Below the pieces are notes generated by a model. It did no database searches, had not been told where the DNA came from, and worked only from the letters and a program-made list of their open reading frames with translations. A stretch of 64,000 nucleotides of DNA from Pleionea mediterranea (GTDB lineage: Bacteria; Pseudomonadota; Gammaproteobacteria; Enterobacterales; Kangiellaceae). The position numbers and the translations under genes were made by a program. Below are positions 9,676-17,834 of this stretch, piece after piece. Each line of letters starts with the position of its first letter. The stretch's first letter is position 1. The stretch is from NCBI RefSeq assembly GCF_003148745.1, contig NZ_QGGU01000002.1:1-64000 (forward strand). Direction: 5' to 3'.

Positions 9676-11010
9676 ATGAATATAAAAAACTGGATGATTA
9701 ACAGCACACTTGTGTTACTCACAAGCGCTATGATTCAAGCAGTAATGATGTCGGAAATAAGGGCTTCAGAAGTTAACCTTCAGGACGTGAATATAAGTGC
9801 CGATCTGGAGCAGCAAGTGATTGAGTGGCGTCGGCATTTGCATCAACACCCTGAGTTATCCAATCGTGAATTTGCCACCGCCAAATTTATAACCGCGCAT
9901 CTTAAAAAGCTGGGGATAGAGGTTACCACCAAAGTCGCCCATACTGGCGTGGTGGGTCTGTTAAAAGGGGCAAAGCCGGGCCCGGTGGTTGCTCTGCGAG
10001 CCGATATGGATGCGTTACCGGTTACCGAGCGTGTGGATTTACCCTTTGCTTCAAAAGCCACCAGCGAATACAACGGGCAAAAAGTAGGGGTGATGCACGC
10101 CTGTGGTCATGATACCCATGTTGCCATGCTGATGGGGGTTGCAGAACTACTGGCAGAGCAGCGCGATGAGCTTGCCGGTACCGTTAAGTTTATTTTTCAG
10201 CCAGCCGAAGAAGGCGCGCCCAAAGGGGAAGAAGGTGGTGCCGAATTAATGGTTAAACAGGGCGTGCTAACCGATCCTGAAGTCGATGTGATTTTTGGGT
10301 TGCACATATCATCAAAAATGGATGTGGGCACCATTGGTTATCGGCATGGTGGCATTATGGCTGCGGTTGATAACTTTAAAATAACGGTCAGTGGCAAACA
10401 GGTACACGGCTCTACTCCGTGGGACGGTATTGATCCTGTTGTGGCCTCGGCGCAAATTATTAACGATTTGCAAACCATAGTGTCACGACAATTGCCACTA
10501 ACCAAAAATGCAGCGGTGATCAGCGTTGGCAGCATTCATGGTGGGGTTCGTTCCAACATTATTCCCGAATCCGTTGAGATGGTCGGAACGATTCGAACAC
10601 TTGATCCGGATATGCGTCTGCAGTTGCATGAAAAAATGCGCAATGTGGTGAAACATTCTGCAGCGGTTATGGGAGCAACAGCAAAGCTGGAGCTGCCTTA
10701 TACCACGCATTACCCCATTACTTATAATGATCCTGAGTTAATGGATTGGGCATTGCCGGTGATGCAAAAAGTGGCTGGAGATAATAATGTCAATCGTATG
10801 GACGCAATAACCGGTGCGGAAGACTTTTCTTTTTTCCAGCAAAAAATACCCGGGGTTTACTTTTTTATCGGTGGAAAAAGCAAAGATTTACCGATTAGTG
10901 AAGCGCCGGCTCATCATACCCCGGAATTTTTTATTGATGAATCCGGTATGAAACTGGGTGTTGAAGTGATGACGCAATTAACGCTGGACTATATGGCAAA
11001 TCCAAACTGA
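9676..11010 (+). CDS. Exported M20D-family amidohydrolase
   Basis: The 444-residue protein has a signal peptide (about 1-30, ending near IRA or ASE), so it probably acts in the periplasm or outside. The rest is a M20D (HipO/AbgB/IAA-amino-acid hydrolase-like) metallohydrolase. Metal-binding or catalytic segments are visible as MHACGHDTHVAMLMG, FIFQPAEEGAP, and VIFGLHIS, followed by the dimerisation domain and a late GAEDFSFF. These enzymes cleave N-acyl or peptidyl amide bonds to release amino acids. It is divergent from the 5-oxoprolinase gene. The gap of 235 bases between them holds no clear promoter that I could identify with confidence. Confidence 0.85.
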   Translation: MNIKNWMINSTLVLLTSAMIQAVMMSEIRASEVNLQDVNISADLEQQVIEWRRHLHQHPELSNREFATAKFITAHLKKLGIEVTTKVAHTGVVGLLKGAKPGPVVALRADMDALPVTERVDLPFASKATSEYNGQKVGVMHACGHDTHVAMLMGVAELLAEQRDELAGTVKFIFQPAEEGAPKGEEGGAELMVKQGVLTDPEVDVIFGLHISSKMDVGTIGYRHGGIMAAVDNFKITVSGKQVHGSTPWDGIDPVVASAQIINDLQTIVSRQLPLTKNAAVISVGSIHGGVRSNIIPESVEMVGTIRTLDPDMRLQLHEKMRNVVKHSAAVMGATAKLELPYTTHYPITYNDPELMDWALPVMQKVAGDNNVNRMDAITGAEDFSFFQQKIPGVYFFIGGKSKDLPISEAPAHHTPEFFIDESGMKLGVEVMTQLTLDYMANPN

Positions 11011-11031
11011 ATGAGACGCGTATAAAAGCAA

Positions 11032-11060
11032 CTGTTAAAAAAGTATCTGTTAAAAAAGTA
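11032..11060 (+). repeat. Two-copy 15-base tandem repeat
   Basis: CTGTTAAAAAAGTA occurs at 11032-11045 and 11047-11060, a period of 15 bases, in the short gap between the amidohydrolase and the TIGR02444 gene. It looks like a slippage duplication; no role is assigned. Confidence 0.6.
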
Positions 11061-11084
11061 ATCGCCTGACACTTAGAGGTAGGA

Positions 11085-11729
11085 ATGACGCAACAACAGC
11101 CAGCAGGATCTGACTTTGCCAGCTTTTGGCAATTCAGTTTGGCGTTTTATCAACAGCCTGAGGTAAAAACACTTTGCCTCAAGCTGCAAGACGATCATGC
11201 TATGAACGTTAATATTCTGCTGTTTTTGCTGTGGTATTCTCTAACAGAGAAAAAACTGTTATTTCCATCGATGCTGGTTGAACTGCTTGAGGCTGTAAAA
11301 GGTTACGGTCAGCAGGTGGATAAGTTTCGAAAGTTTCGCCGTGCGTTTATCGAGCAACTACTCGTCACAGACGCAGCAAAAGAAAGTAAGCATTCTCATC
11401 CGATCCGTGATGCGCTGTTAAATTCTGAGCTGTTGTTGGAAAAAGAAATGCAGCAGGCGATTTTTCAGTTTATTGAACGGCAGTTATTAGATAAACAAGT
11501 AGAGCCTCAATCATCCAAGCCTGTGAGCAATATCTCTGATATTGAGTTGGAATTTATTGCCACTGAAAATCTGGAACAATACGCCAGTCAGCTTTTTGTT
11601 AATGATAAAGCCACGGAAGGTGATTCTGATAATAAAACTGCAAAGGTTAATTTAATTTCACTTGAAACAAGGCGCATATTGCAACAGATGAGTCAGAGCT
11701 TGTTGCAGTTTTTTCATCAGTCAAATTAG
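11085..11729 (+). CDS. TIGR02444 / DUF2390 family protein
   Basis: The 214-residue protein has the family start DFASFWQFSLAFYQ, followed by NINILLFLLWYSL-type sequence and a basic helical centre with RKFRRAF. This is the pattern of TIGR02444 proteins, which are common in gammaproteobacteria and have no established function. It is cytoplasmic and mostly helical. The C-terminal third (after about residue 135) is poorly conserved and acidic. An AGAGGTAGGA stretch before ATG 11085 gives a good ribosome binding site. It follows the amidohydrolase gene by 74 bases on the same strand. Confidence 0.75.
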   Translation: MTQQQPAGSDFASFWQFSLAFYQQPEVKTLCLKLQDDHAMNVNILLFLLWYSLTEKKLLFPSMLVELLEAVKGYGQQVDKFRKFRRAFIEQLLVTDAAKESKHSHPIRDALLNSELLLEKEMQQAIFQFIERQLLDKQVEPQSSKPVSNISDIELEFIATENLEQYASQLFVNDKATEGDSDNKTAKVNLISLETRRILQQMSQSLLQFFHQSN

Positions 11730-11794
11730 CGAAAGGTTTAATTTGATTCATGGGTATTAAAAGTAAACAGTCAAAGACAGTGATCGGTTAACCA

Positions 11795-12331
11795 TTATTT
11801 TTCTGGTTCAGGTGGCTCCTCATCGTAAAAGCGGGGATCCATGGCACCTTTAGGTTTCACCATTTTGTCGTTGCGTTCAATGGTTTCAAATTTAAAGCTG
11901 TCAATATTAAACAGCATGCTCCAGTAGCGTTTATCTGAGCGACAGGTCACTACGCCTTTTTGAGATGGGTCAAATTCCAGCGAGGCCGTTTTAGGGAAAA
12001 AATTACCGTAATAGTAGGATTGGCCATCCATTTCAAAGCCTATGTACTGTCGCTTATAGTTGGACAGATCCTCAGGCACAAATGGAGCGTTTTGTTCTCG
12101 TAATTGCTGAATTTTTTTTATCAGCCGTTTTTCGATGGCACTCACCTGACCTTCGGTGACACGCCAGAAGCTGTCCGGGTAATAGACACTTCGGGTACAT
12201 TGCTCTACCAGCTCCCACCCCTTATGCAACGGCATAATGTAGATGAGCTTTTCCTGATTGCTGTTGGTGTCCTGACTAGTGGCATATAGCGAACCTGTGA
12301 GTAGCAGGACAGTAATCAATAAGCGATACAT
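11795..12331 (-). CDS. Small exported protein, unknown
   Basis: A signal peptide (about 1-18, ending in YAT or TSQ) is followed by about 160 residues of no recognised family. Two cysteines are far apart (in EQCTRS and VTCRSD) and could pair in the periplasm. The C-terminus is acidic and proline-rich (EEPPEPEK). The gene stands alone, divergent from the lipoprotein gene at 12527. Confidence 0.6.
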   Translation of the reverse strand: MYRLLITVLLLTGSLYATSQDTNSNQEKLIYIMPLHKGWELVEQCTRSVYYPDSFWRVTEGQVSAIEKRLIKKIQQLREQNAPFVPEDLSNYKRQYIGFEMDGQSYYYGNFFPKTASLEFDPSQKGVVTCRSDKRYWSMLFNIDSFKFETIERNDKMVKPKGAMDPRFYDEEPPEPEK

Positions 12332-12378
12332 GATAGAATTCCAATTTAAACGTACTGTGTAAACGAGCCGAGTCTTAA

Positions 12379-12399
12379 GCTGGGGTTATTTTCCCCAGC
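12379..12399. other. GC-rich hairpin in a divergent intergenic region
   Basis: GCTGGGG (12379-12385) and CCCCAGC (12393-12399) form a 7-bp stem around TTATTTT, in the divergent region between the genes starting at 12331 (minus) and 12527 (plus). It is followed by no T-run, so it is more likely an operator or 5' leader structure than a terminator. Confidence 0.35.
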
Positions 12400-12526
12400 G
12401 CACTAATTTAATGGCAAAGATAGCTTAATGGATCCAAAAGCCATTTCAAACCGTAAAGTGTTACCAGTGGTAAACCAATATACTATTTTTGAGATTTTTT
12501 AAGTAGTATCCTCTAAACTAAAGGTT

Positions 12527-12946
12527 ATGATGACTAACAAGATTTTGAAATACTGCAAACATGGCCTGTTCTATATCGGGCTGTTACTGTTATCCGCTTG
12601 CGGCATGGATCAAAGTGATCCTGAAGCGGTTGCTCTCGAATATGTGGAGTCGGTGTATTTTGCCAATTTACCGCGATTTAAAATGGTGGTGGAAGAGAGT
12701 GATTACGATGATAACGAAGATTATCGTTTATTCATCAGTAAGGATTCTACTGCAAAGAGTAATACACGAAAAAAGCGTGGTGATATTGCCCTGATTTCAG
12801 TTACCGATCGTTATGTGAATAAAGGACGTGCCAGAATTCGTATAAAGGTTGAGTTTAATAACGGCGAACGACGCATTCTTGCGATTGGATTGCATAAAAA
12901 AGATGACCTCTGGTATATCAATCCATCGACCTGGTCACGTTGGTAA
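12527..12946 (+). CDS. Small lipoprotein, DUF4878-like
   Basis: The 139-residue product has a signal peptide ending in the lipobox LLSAC (Cys about 25). The mature part starts with DPEAVALEYVESVYFANLPRF and ends with KKDDLWYINPSTW. The pattern of a DPE.VA..Y....-type helix followed by a curved sheet ending in W.I resembles the NTF2-like fold of DUF4878 lipoproteins. That assignment is by resemblance only. A hairpin follows at 12953-12989. Confidence 0.65.
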   Translation: MMTNKILKYCKHGLFYIGLLLLSACGMDQSDPEAVALEYVESVYFANLPRFKMVVEESDYDDNEDYRLFISKDSTAKSNTRKKRGDIALISVTDRYVNKGRARIRIKVEFNNGERRILAIGLHKKDDLWYINPSTWSRW

Positions 12947-12952
12947 TCAATT

Positions 12953-12989
12953 CTAAAGCAATACGGGTTTAGTTTGCGTATTGCTTTAG
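12953..12989. terminator. Hairpin between convergent genes, probable shared terminator
   Basis: CTAAAGCAATACG (12953-12965) pairs perfectly with CGTATTGCTTTAG (12977-12989). It sits between the plus-strand lipoprotein gene and minus-strand pldA. On the plus strand a T-rich stretch follows only after about 10 bases, so termination is likely but not textbook. Confidence 0.6.
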
Positions 12990-13003
12990 TTGATTGGTAT
13001 TTT

Positions 13004-13924
13004 TTACAACCAGTTGTTCAGCATAAAGCCGATACCCAGTCGGGTGTTTTTGTGGTTGTAATCCAGTAATGTTTCACCATAACCATGAAATAATTGCACA
13101 TAGCCGCGAACTTTTTTGTTAAACGGGTAACTGTAGTTCATTTCAATGGCGCCCCGGTTATCGGATCGAAGGTTGTTGCGTAACATAATCGAAAGCTCAT
13201 TATCGTTTATTTTACGAAAGGCTCTCAGTTCAAAATATCCAAAATAATCATCAATATCTGGATTGTCATCGCCTTTGGCATCAAACACGTCGCGTTTAGC
13301 TCGCTCAGGAATGCGGTACCAGGGTTTAAAGCTGATATAAAATTTTTCGTATTCCATTAACACATCCATGTATAACCGGTTCCAGCTGCGTGATAGGCCA
13401 TCTTGCTGACCATTGCTTTGATGAGAAAATCCAAAGGTAACCAAGGGTACTTTTGCTCCTAGCCATTCGGTGTCGGTTGTAAACATCAGCATGATTTCCG
13501 GTTCATGATTGGTGTCTCGAAACGGACTCGACTCATCTGTATTGTAAGCCTGCCAGACGGATTTCGATGTGTAACCAAAAAACAGATAGCCATTGTCTTC
13601 AAACAAGGTTTCTTTGGTTACCGGCACTTTAAAGCTAACCTGAAATTTTACTTCGGTGTTCATCAAGTTGCGGTTACTTTGGCTAAACGGTGCTTCATTA
13701 GGATCATTTTGATAGGTTAAAGGCAGTATGTAATTAATCTTGTGGGGGATCAGCGAGAAGGTGTTGTTATAAGCTTTAAGTTCTTCACCCATTCTGTGTT
13801 TAATCAGACCGGCTGAGCCATCATTTAAATCCTGCTCGGTCAGTTGATTTTTTTCGGCGTCTTCTGCGGCCAACAGAGAACTACTGATACAGAGAGCGCC
13901 TATCAGGCCTATTATTGTTTTCAT
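13004..13924 (-). CDS. pldA: Outer-membrane phospholipase A (OMPLA)
   Basis: The enzyme removes acyl chains from phospholipids that reach the outer leaflet of the outer membrane, using a 12-strand barrel that dimerises on activation. The active-site segment FGFSHQSNGQQDGLSRSWNR contains His 168 and Ser 170 with Asn 182 at exactly the spacing known for E. coli OMPLA (142, 144, 156). A signal peptide is present (MKTIIGLIGALCISSSLLA), and the C-terminus is aromatic or hydrophobic (NNWL). I choose ATG 13924 (306 residues) because AAGGA lies 8 bases upstream; the frame is open to 13948 but adds residues before the signal peptide. Confidence 0.9.
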   Translation of the reverse strand: MKTIIGLIGALCISSSLLAAEDAEKNQLTEQDLNDGSAGLIKHRMGEELKAYNNTFSLIPHKINYILPLTYQNDPNEAPFSQSNRNLMNTEVKFQVSFKVPVTKETLFEDNGYLFFGYTSKSVWQAYNTDESSPFRDTNHEPEIMLMFTTDTEWLGAKVPLVTFGFSHQSNGQQDGLSRSWNRLYMDVLMEYEKFYISFKPWYRIPERAKRDVFDAKGDDNPDIDDYFGYFELRAFRKINDNELSIMLRNNLRSDNRGAIEMNYSYPFNKKVRGYVQLFHGYGETLLDYNHKNTRLGIGFMLNNWL

Positions 13925-14060
13925 GGAAACATCCTTAGAGAAAGGCAATGTAGGGTGCTAAAATTTTTTAGTTAAAGTTTGAGCCAACTATCAATTAAAG
14001 CCATTGTGCTCGCCAATTATGACGACTGTCGAAGTTTGTGGTGAAAATATAAGATTGAAT

Positions 14061-14094
14061 AAAAAAAGGCAAGCATTATAAGTGCCTGCCTTTT
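14061..14094 (-). terminator. Terminator of the accB-accC operon
   Basis: Read on the minus strand, AAAAGGCAGGCA pairs with TGCTTGCCTTTT (one A-C mismatch) around a 7-base loop and is followed by a run of seven T. It lies 24 bases after the accC stop codon. The same hairpin could also protect against read-through towards pldA. Confidence 0.8.
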
Positions 14095-14117
14095 ATCGTT
14101 GCTAGCGGAGTATTCGG

Positions 14118-15467
14118 TTACTCTTTTTCAATTTCCAGCTTCTTTTCAAGATAGTGGATATTGGTGCCGCCTTTATGGAAGTTTTCATCCGCCATAATGC
14201 GTTTTTGCAATGCAATGTTGGTTTTAATGCCACTGATAACCACTTCTTCTAGTGCCATTTGCATACGAGCGGTGGCGACCTCACGGGTTTCACCATAGGT
14301 TATGAGCTTACCAATCATGGAATCGTAATTTGGCGGTACTCTGTAACCGGCGTAAATATGTGAATCCCAACGCACACCAGGACCACCAGGTGCATGATAG
14401 GTCGCAATTGTACCGGGTGAGGGTATAAACGATTCGGGATCTTCGGCGTTAATTCGGCATTCGATGGAGTGACCTTTCAGTTTGATGTCATCTTGTTTGA
14501 ACGACAGCGGCTGACCTTCGGCAACGCGAAGCTGTTCTTTGATGATATCGACACCGGAAATCAGCTCGGTAACCGGATGTTCCACCTGAACCCGGGTGTT
14601 CATTTCAATAAAGAAAAACTCACCTTTTTCGTATAAGAATTCAAAGGTGCCAGCACCGCGATAACCAATTTCTTTACAGGCCTGAACACAGCGCTCACCG
14701 ATATGACGACGCATTTCTTCAGTGATCCCTGGTGCCGGAGCTTCTTCCACTACTTTTTGGTGGCGACGTTGCATTGAGCAGTCACGTTCACCCAGATAAA
14801 TAGCGTTTCCATGGTTATCTGCCAGCACCTGAATTTCAATATGGCGAGGGTTCTCAAGGAATTTTTCCATGTAAACCATATCGTTGTTAAACGCTGATCG
14901 CGCTTCATTTTTGGTTAACGCGATGGAAGAAATCAGCTCGTTTTCGCTGCGCACAACGCGCATACCACGACCACCACCGCCACCGGATGCTTTTATGATT
15001 ACCGGATAAGCAATGCGCTTTGCCATGGCTTTGTTTTCTTGTTCATCTTCGCCTAATGGGCCGCCAGAACCGGGTACGCAAGGTACACCTGCTTTTTTCA
15101 TGGCGTTGATGGCCGATACTTTGTCACCCATTAATCGAATGGTTTCGGCTTTAGGTCCAATAAAGGTAAAGCCTGACTTTTCCACTTGCTCGGCAAAGTC
15201 AGCATTTTCTGCTAAAAAACCGTAACCGGGATGAATAGCAACTGCATCGGTCACTTCGGCGGCAGCAATAATTGCGGGAATGTTTAAATAACTATCCGTT
15301 GGCGAAGGAGGGCCAATACATACCGATTCATCAGCAAGTTTTACGTGCATTAAATTTTCGTCTGCTGTGGAATGCACGGCCACAGTTTTGATACCCAGTT
15401 CACGGCAAGCGCGCAATATTCTTAGCGCAATTTCACCGCGATTGGCAATCAGGACTTTTTCTAACAT
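14118..15467 (-). CDS. accC: Biotin carboxylase subunit of acetyl-CoA carboxylase
   Basis: This subunit carboxylates the biotin on AccB using ATP and bicarbonate, the first step of fatty acid synthesis. The 449-residue length matches E. coli AccC. It starts [21 protein letters not shown] and holds the glycine-rich ATP-grasp loop [10 protein letters not shown]. Further family sites are [17 protein letters not shown], the catalytic block [16 protein letters not shown] and RINAEDP. It follows accB by 33 bases and shares its transcript, as in most gammaproteobacteria. Confidence 0.96.
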   Translation of the reverse strand: MLEKVLIANRGEIALRILRACRELGIKTVAVHSTADENLMHVKLADESVCIGPPSPTDSYLNIPAIIAAAEVTDAVAIHPGYGFLAENADFAEQVEKSGFTFIGPKAETIRLMGDKVSAINAMKKAGVPCVPGSGGPLGEDEQENKAMAKRIAYPVIIKASGGGGGRGMRVVRSENELISSIALTKNEARSAFNNDMVYMEKFLENPRHIEIQVLADNHGNAIYLGERDCSMQRRHQKVVEEAPAPGITEEMRRHIGERCVQACKEIGYRGAGTFEFLYEKGEFFFIEMNTRVQVEHPVTELISGVDIIKEQLRVAEGQPLSFKQDDIKLKGHSIECRINAEDPESFIPSPGTIATYHAPGGPGVRWDSHIYAGYRVPPNYDSMIGKLITYGETREVATARMQMALEEVVISGIKTNIALQKRIMADENFHKGGTNIHYLEKKLEIEKE

Positions 15468-15500
15468 GAGTCCACCTAATTCGTTTGGTTGAGCGCTAAA

Positions 15501-15959
15501 TTATTCGACAATGAATAAAACTTCATCATATTCCACTGGTTCGGCATCTTCGATCAAAATCGCTTTGATGGTGCCAGAGACTTCCGATTCGATGTGGTTC
15601 ATCATTTTCATGGCTTCTACGATGCAAAGCGTGTCGCCTTTGCTGACTTTGTCGCCAACTTCAACAAATGGTTTGGCGCCTGGAGAAGGTGCTCGATAAA
15701 ACGTACCCACCATTGGCGATTTAACTTGCTCACCAGAAGGAACCTGCTCGCTCGCTGGAGTCGCCTGAGTTGCCGCTTCAGCTGCTGGAGGCGGAGTAGG
15801 GGTTGATGCCATAGGTGCGGCAACCGGTGCAGGCGCTGCTGGAACAACAGAGCTGCCGCGCGAGATGCGAACGCTTTCTTCGCCTTCTTTTATTTCAATT
15901 TCTGAAACACCAGATTCTTCAAGTAATTCGATGAGCTTTTTAACTTTACGAATGTCCAT
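15501..15959 (-). CDS. accB: Biotin carboxyl carrier protein of acetyl-CoA carboxylase
   Basis: AccB carries the biotin that is carboxylated by AccC and delivered to AccA/AccD. The N-terminal helical part (about 1-35) is followed by a flexible Ala/Pro-rich linker (about 36-72). The biotinyl domain comes next, with the biotinylation site EAMKMM (Lys about 118). The 152-residue length is typical. It lies between aroQ and accC on the minus strand, with 74 bases to aroQ. In some bacteria AccB regulates its own operon; nothing in this sequence shows that here. Confidence 0.95.
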   Translation of the reverse strand: MDIRKVKKLIELLEESGVSEIEIKEGEESVRISRGSSVVPAAPAPVAAPMASTPTPPPAAEAATQATPASEQVPSGEQVKSPMVGTFYRAPSPGAKPFVEVGDKVSKGDTLCIVEAMKMMNHIESEVSGTIKAILIEDAEPVEYDEVLFIVE

Positions 15960-16033
15960 AATGATGACCTTTTTATTCGAGTATTTAAGTAAAGGGTTTA
16001 ATGTTTCTTAATCGCCCGACTGCTGCGATCCAT

Positions 16034-16507
16034 TTATTTCGATAATGTTTGTTTCGACAATGCTTGCTTCGACAATATATATTCGGCTGCCTGTTTTGCG
16101 GCTATTTCGTAGCCTTTTGCGCCTTGTCCGGATATTACCGAGTGAGCAATGTCCGAAAAATACGAGTGATGGCGAAACGGTTCACGTAATTTAGGATCCG
16201 TTAAGTGAATTTCGCTAAAGGGGATGGCAACCGCCAGTAACGCATCACGTAAAGCAACACTTGTATGGGTGTAAGCAGCCGGATTAAATAAGATATAAGC
16301 AATATCGTTATTTTTAGCGGCATGGATCTTATCAATTAACGAATGTTCGGCATTGCTCTGAAAGCAATCCAACGCTATCTGGTAGCTTTTTAAGCACTGC
16401 TCGGTCGCCTGTTCAATGCTGCTCAACGTACTATGACCGTATTTTTCTGGCTCACGGCTGCCAAGCAGATTGAGGTTGGGTCCATTGAGCAGTAAAAATT
16501 TAATCAT
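16034..16507 (-). CDS. aroQ: 3-dehydroquinate dehydratase, type II
   Basis: The enzyme converts 3-dehydroquinate to 3-dehydroshikimate in the shikimate pathway. Family features are [17 protein letters not shown] (catalytic Arg and Tyr), [24 protein letters not shown] and [12 protein letters not shown] choose ATG 16507, which gives [11 protein letters not shown] as in other AroQ proteins; the open frame to 16594 adds 29 unlikely residues. The protein is 157 residues, slightly longer than usual. The extra length is a C-terminal LSKQ-type repeat coded by a 15-base tandem repeat. The order aroQ-accB-accC is standard in gammaproteobacteria. Confidence 0.92.
   Translation of the reverse strand: MIKFLLLNGPNLNLLGSREPEKYGHSTLSSIEQATEQCLKSYQIALDCFQSNAEHSLIDKIHAAKNNDIAYILFNPAAYTHTSVALRDALLAVAIPFSEIHLTDPKLREPFRHHSYFSDIAHSVISGQGAKGYEIAAKQAAEYILSKQALSKQTLSK
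16037..16081 (-). repeat. 15-base tandem repeat within the end of aroQ
   Basis: Three imperfect copies of a 15-base unit (16037-16051, 16052-16066, 16067-16081; core TTCGACAATG on the plus strand) encode the repeated [13 protein letters not shown] tail of AroQ. The unit is a multiple of three, so copy-number change would alter tail length without a frameshift. Confidence 0.75.
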
Positions 16508-16811
16508 AGCTTTATTCTGTTGAACTAAATACGCCAAAATGCGCCGATAATCGATAAAACCGCTCAATTTGAGCTTGATGGTAATTTTGCACAAGGGATG
16601 GGATGAAGTCTAGGGTAATTCTTAAGAAATCGCATTTATTTTGGTATTTTGCGACAAATAGCCGCATTTTATCGCGATATGTGGTCGGATGAGCAATAGA
16701 GAATAAGCTTTACAGTGAGTAAACAGCTTTTCTAGGCTAAATAATAACCACTTGTCACCATTGTAGTGTCGTTTCGAAACTGCCAAATGCGCTGCACCCG
16801 GCAGTTTTGAC
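16508..16811. other. Intergenic gap between aroQ and the next minus-strand gene
   Basis: This 304-base stretch holds no convincing gene. The only structure I see is a hairpin at 16777-16807. Open frames here have no start context, no family and no codon pattern like the neighbours. It probably contains the aroQ-accBC promoter on the minus strand, but I could not fix its boxes. Confidence 0.4.
16777..16807 (-). terminator. Possible terminator after the 16812 gene
   Basis: AAACTGCC (16777-16784) and GGCAGTTT (16800-16807) form an 8-bp stem with a 15-base loop, starting five bases after the minus-strand gene's stop codon. Only a few T follow on the minus strand, so it is a weak candidate. Confidence 0.4.
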
Positions 16812-17552
16812 TTAATGGGTGAAAGAAAGAGTATCGACACCCGTGTTACTGTTGTGTGGATCGTAGGCAAAAGTAACTATCTGGTAGTTACCCTTATCCG
16901 ATAATTTAAACTCAACCGAAAACTCACTGGTTTTAACGAAATCCATGGTTTTTCTCGCAACTTCCTCACCATTTTTTAATAAATAGGCGACAATTTCGTA
17001 GCGATTGGCGTCCCAAAGGCCATCGGGCTCGATAGGGCAGCCACACATCATTCTGATTTCACTGGTTACCGCTATCATAGAGCTGTTTTTATCATGAGTT
17101 AGGCTACTTTTGATGAAAAATCCGGGCATTTCCAATTTTATGGCATCATTTTTATCCAGATGCTTCCCCGGAATAAGCCAGTATTCGGCAGAAACCGTCG
17201 AACTATTGTCGTCAAGGTTCATGGGACCCCGAGCGGTAACTTTAATTTTGATCGGTTTGGTAATATTTAAAGTGGTCTGGTAGCTGGCAGAATTGTCGCT
17301 GCTTAACACCTGATGTCGTGAGTGAGGCGTTTGCATAATGGTTTTTGTATCACCGGTGGCGCCTTCGGTTAACCCCTGTGCCAGTACTTCGGCGGTATCA
17401 CTGTTTAAAATGGTGATTTGTGCGCCATCCATACTGCTACCAATAAACTTTGCGTCTTTCGCCAACACGGTAACTTTTACCTTGGTGGGCTCTGCCTGCA
17501 GCTGGGTGATGCTCATCAGCAATACACTAATGACGATGATTAATTTATTCAT
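16812..17552 (-). CDS. Exported protein of unknown function
   Basis: The product (246 residues from ATG 17552) starts with a clear signal peptide MNKLIIVISVLLMSITQLQA. The start is supported by AAAGGA upstream; the frame runs to 17570 but adds only six residues. The mature protein is beta-rich and has the pair MCGCPIEPDGLWDA at about 164, a CxC-type cysteine pair that may bind metal or form a disulfide. No family name can be given. It stands alone between aroQ and the divergent aminotransferase gene. Confidence 0.65.
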   Translation of the reverse strand: MNKLIIVISVLLMSITQLQAEPTKVKVTVLAKDAKFIGSSMDGAQITILNSDTAEVLAQGLTEGATGDTKTIMQTPHSRHQVLSSDNSASYQTTLNITKPIKIKVTARGPMNLDDNSSTVSAEYWLIPGKHLDKNDAIKLEMPGFFIKSSLTHDKNSSMIAVTSEIRMMCGCPIEPDGLWDANRYEIVAYLLKNGEEVARKTMDFVKTSEFSVEFKLSDKGNYQIVTFAYDPHNSNTGVDTLSFTH

Positions 17553-17834
17553 GGTTTTTTCCTTTAACAATAGGCTTGCTCAGGCGCAATATAAGCGAAT
17601 AGTCATGTGAATGTAAGTGCTCATTGAGTGCTTATTTTGTCATGCGATATTGTATTTACTGCAGGTTAAGTGTTTGTTGCTGGACAAAATATAGCCAAGT
17701 GCTTTACATTGGTTTGGCGTTAACTGCTGACGTTAACTAAGAGAGTTGATGTTTAATAATAAATGGTCAGGAGCTGGTTACATTTTGCTTCAGCTATTGA
17801 GCAGAACAGTCGATTTATACAGGAGGGAGTTTCT

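Noticed and set aside
15594-15847. Open frames of 70-76 codons overlapping accB
   Set aside because: They arise from the Ala/Pro-rich linker composition of accB in other frames; no start context or motif.
16622-16870. 82-codon minus-strand frame in the gap after the 16812 gene
   Set aside because: It overlaps the end of a convincing exported-protein gene in another frame, has no ribosome binding site and no recognisable sequence.
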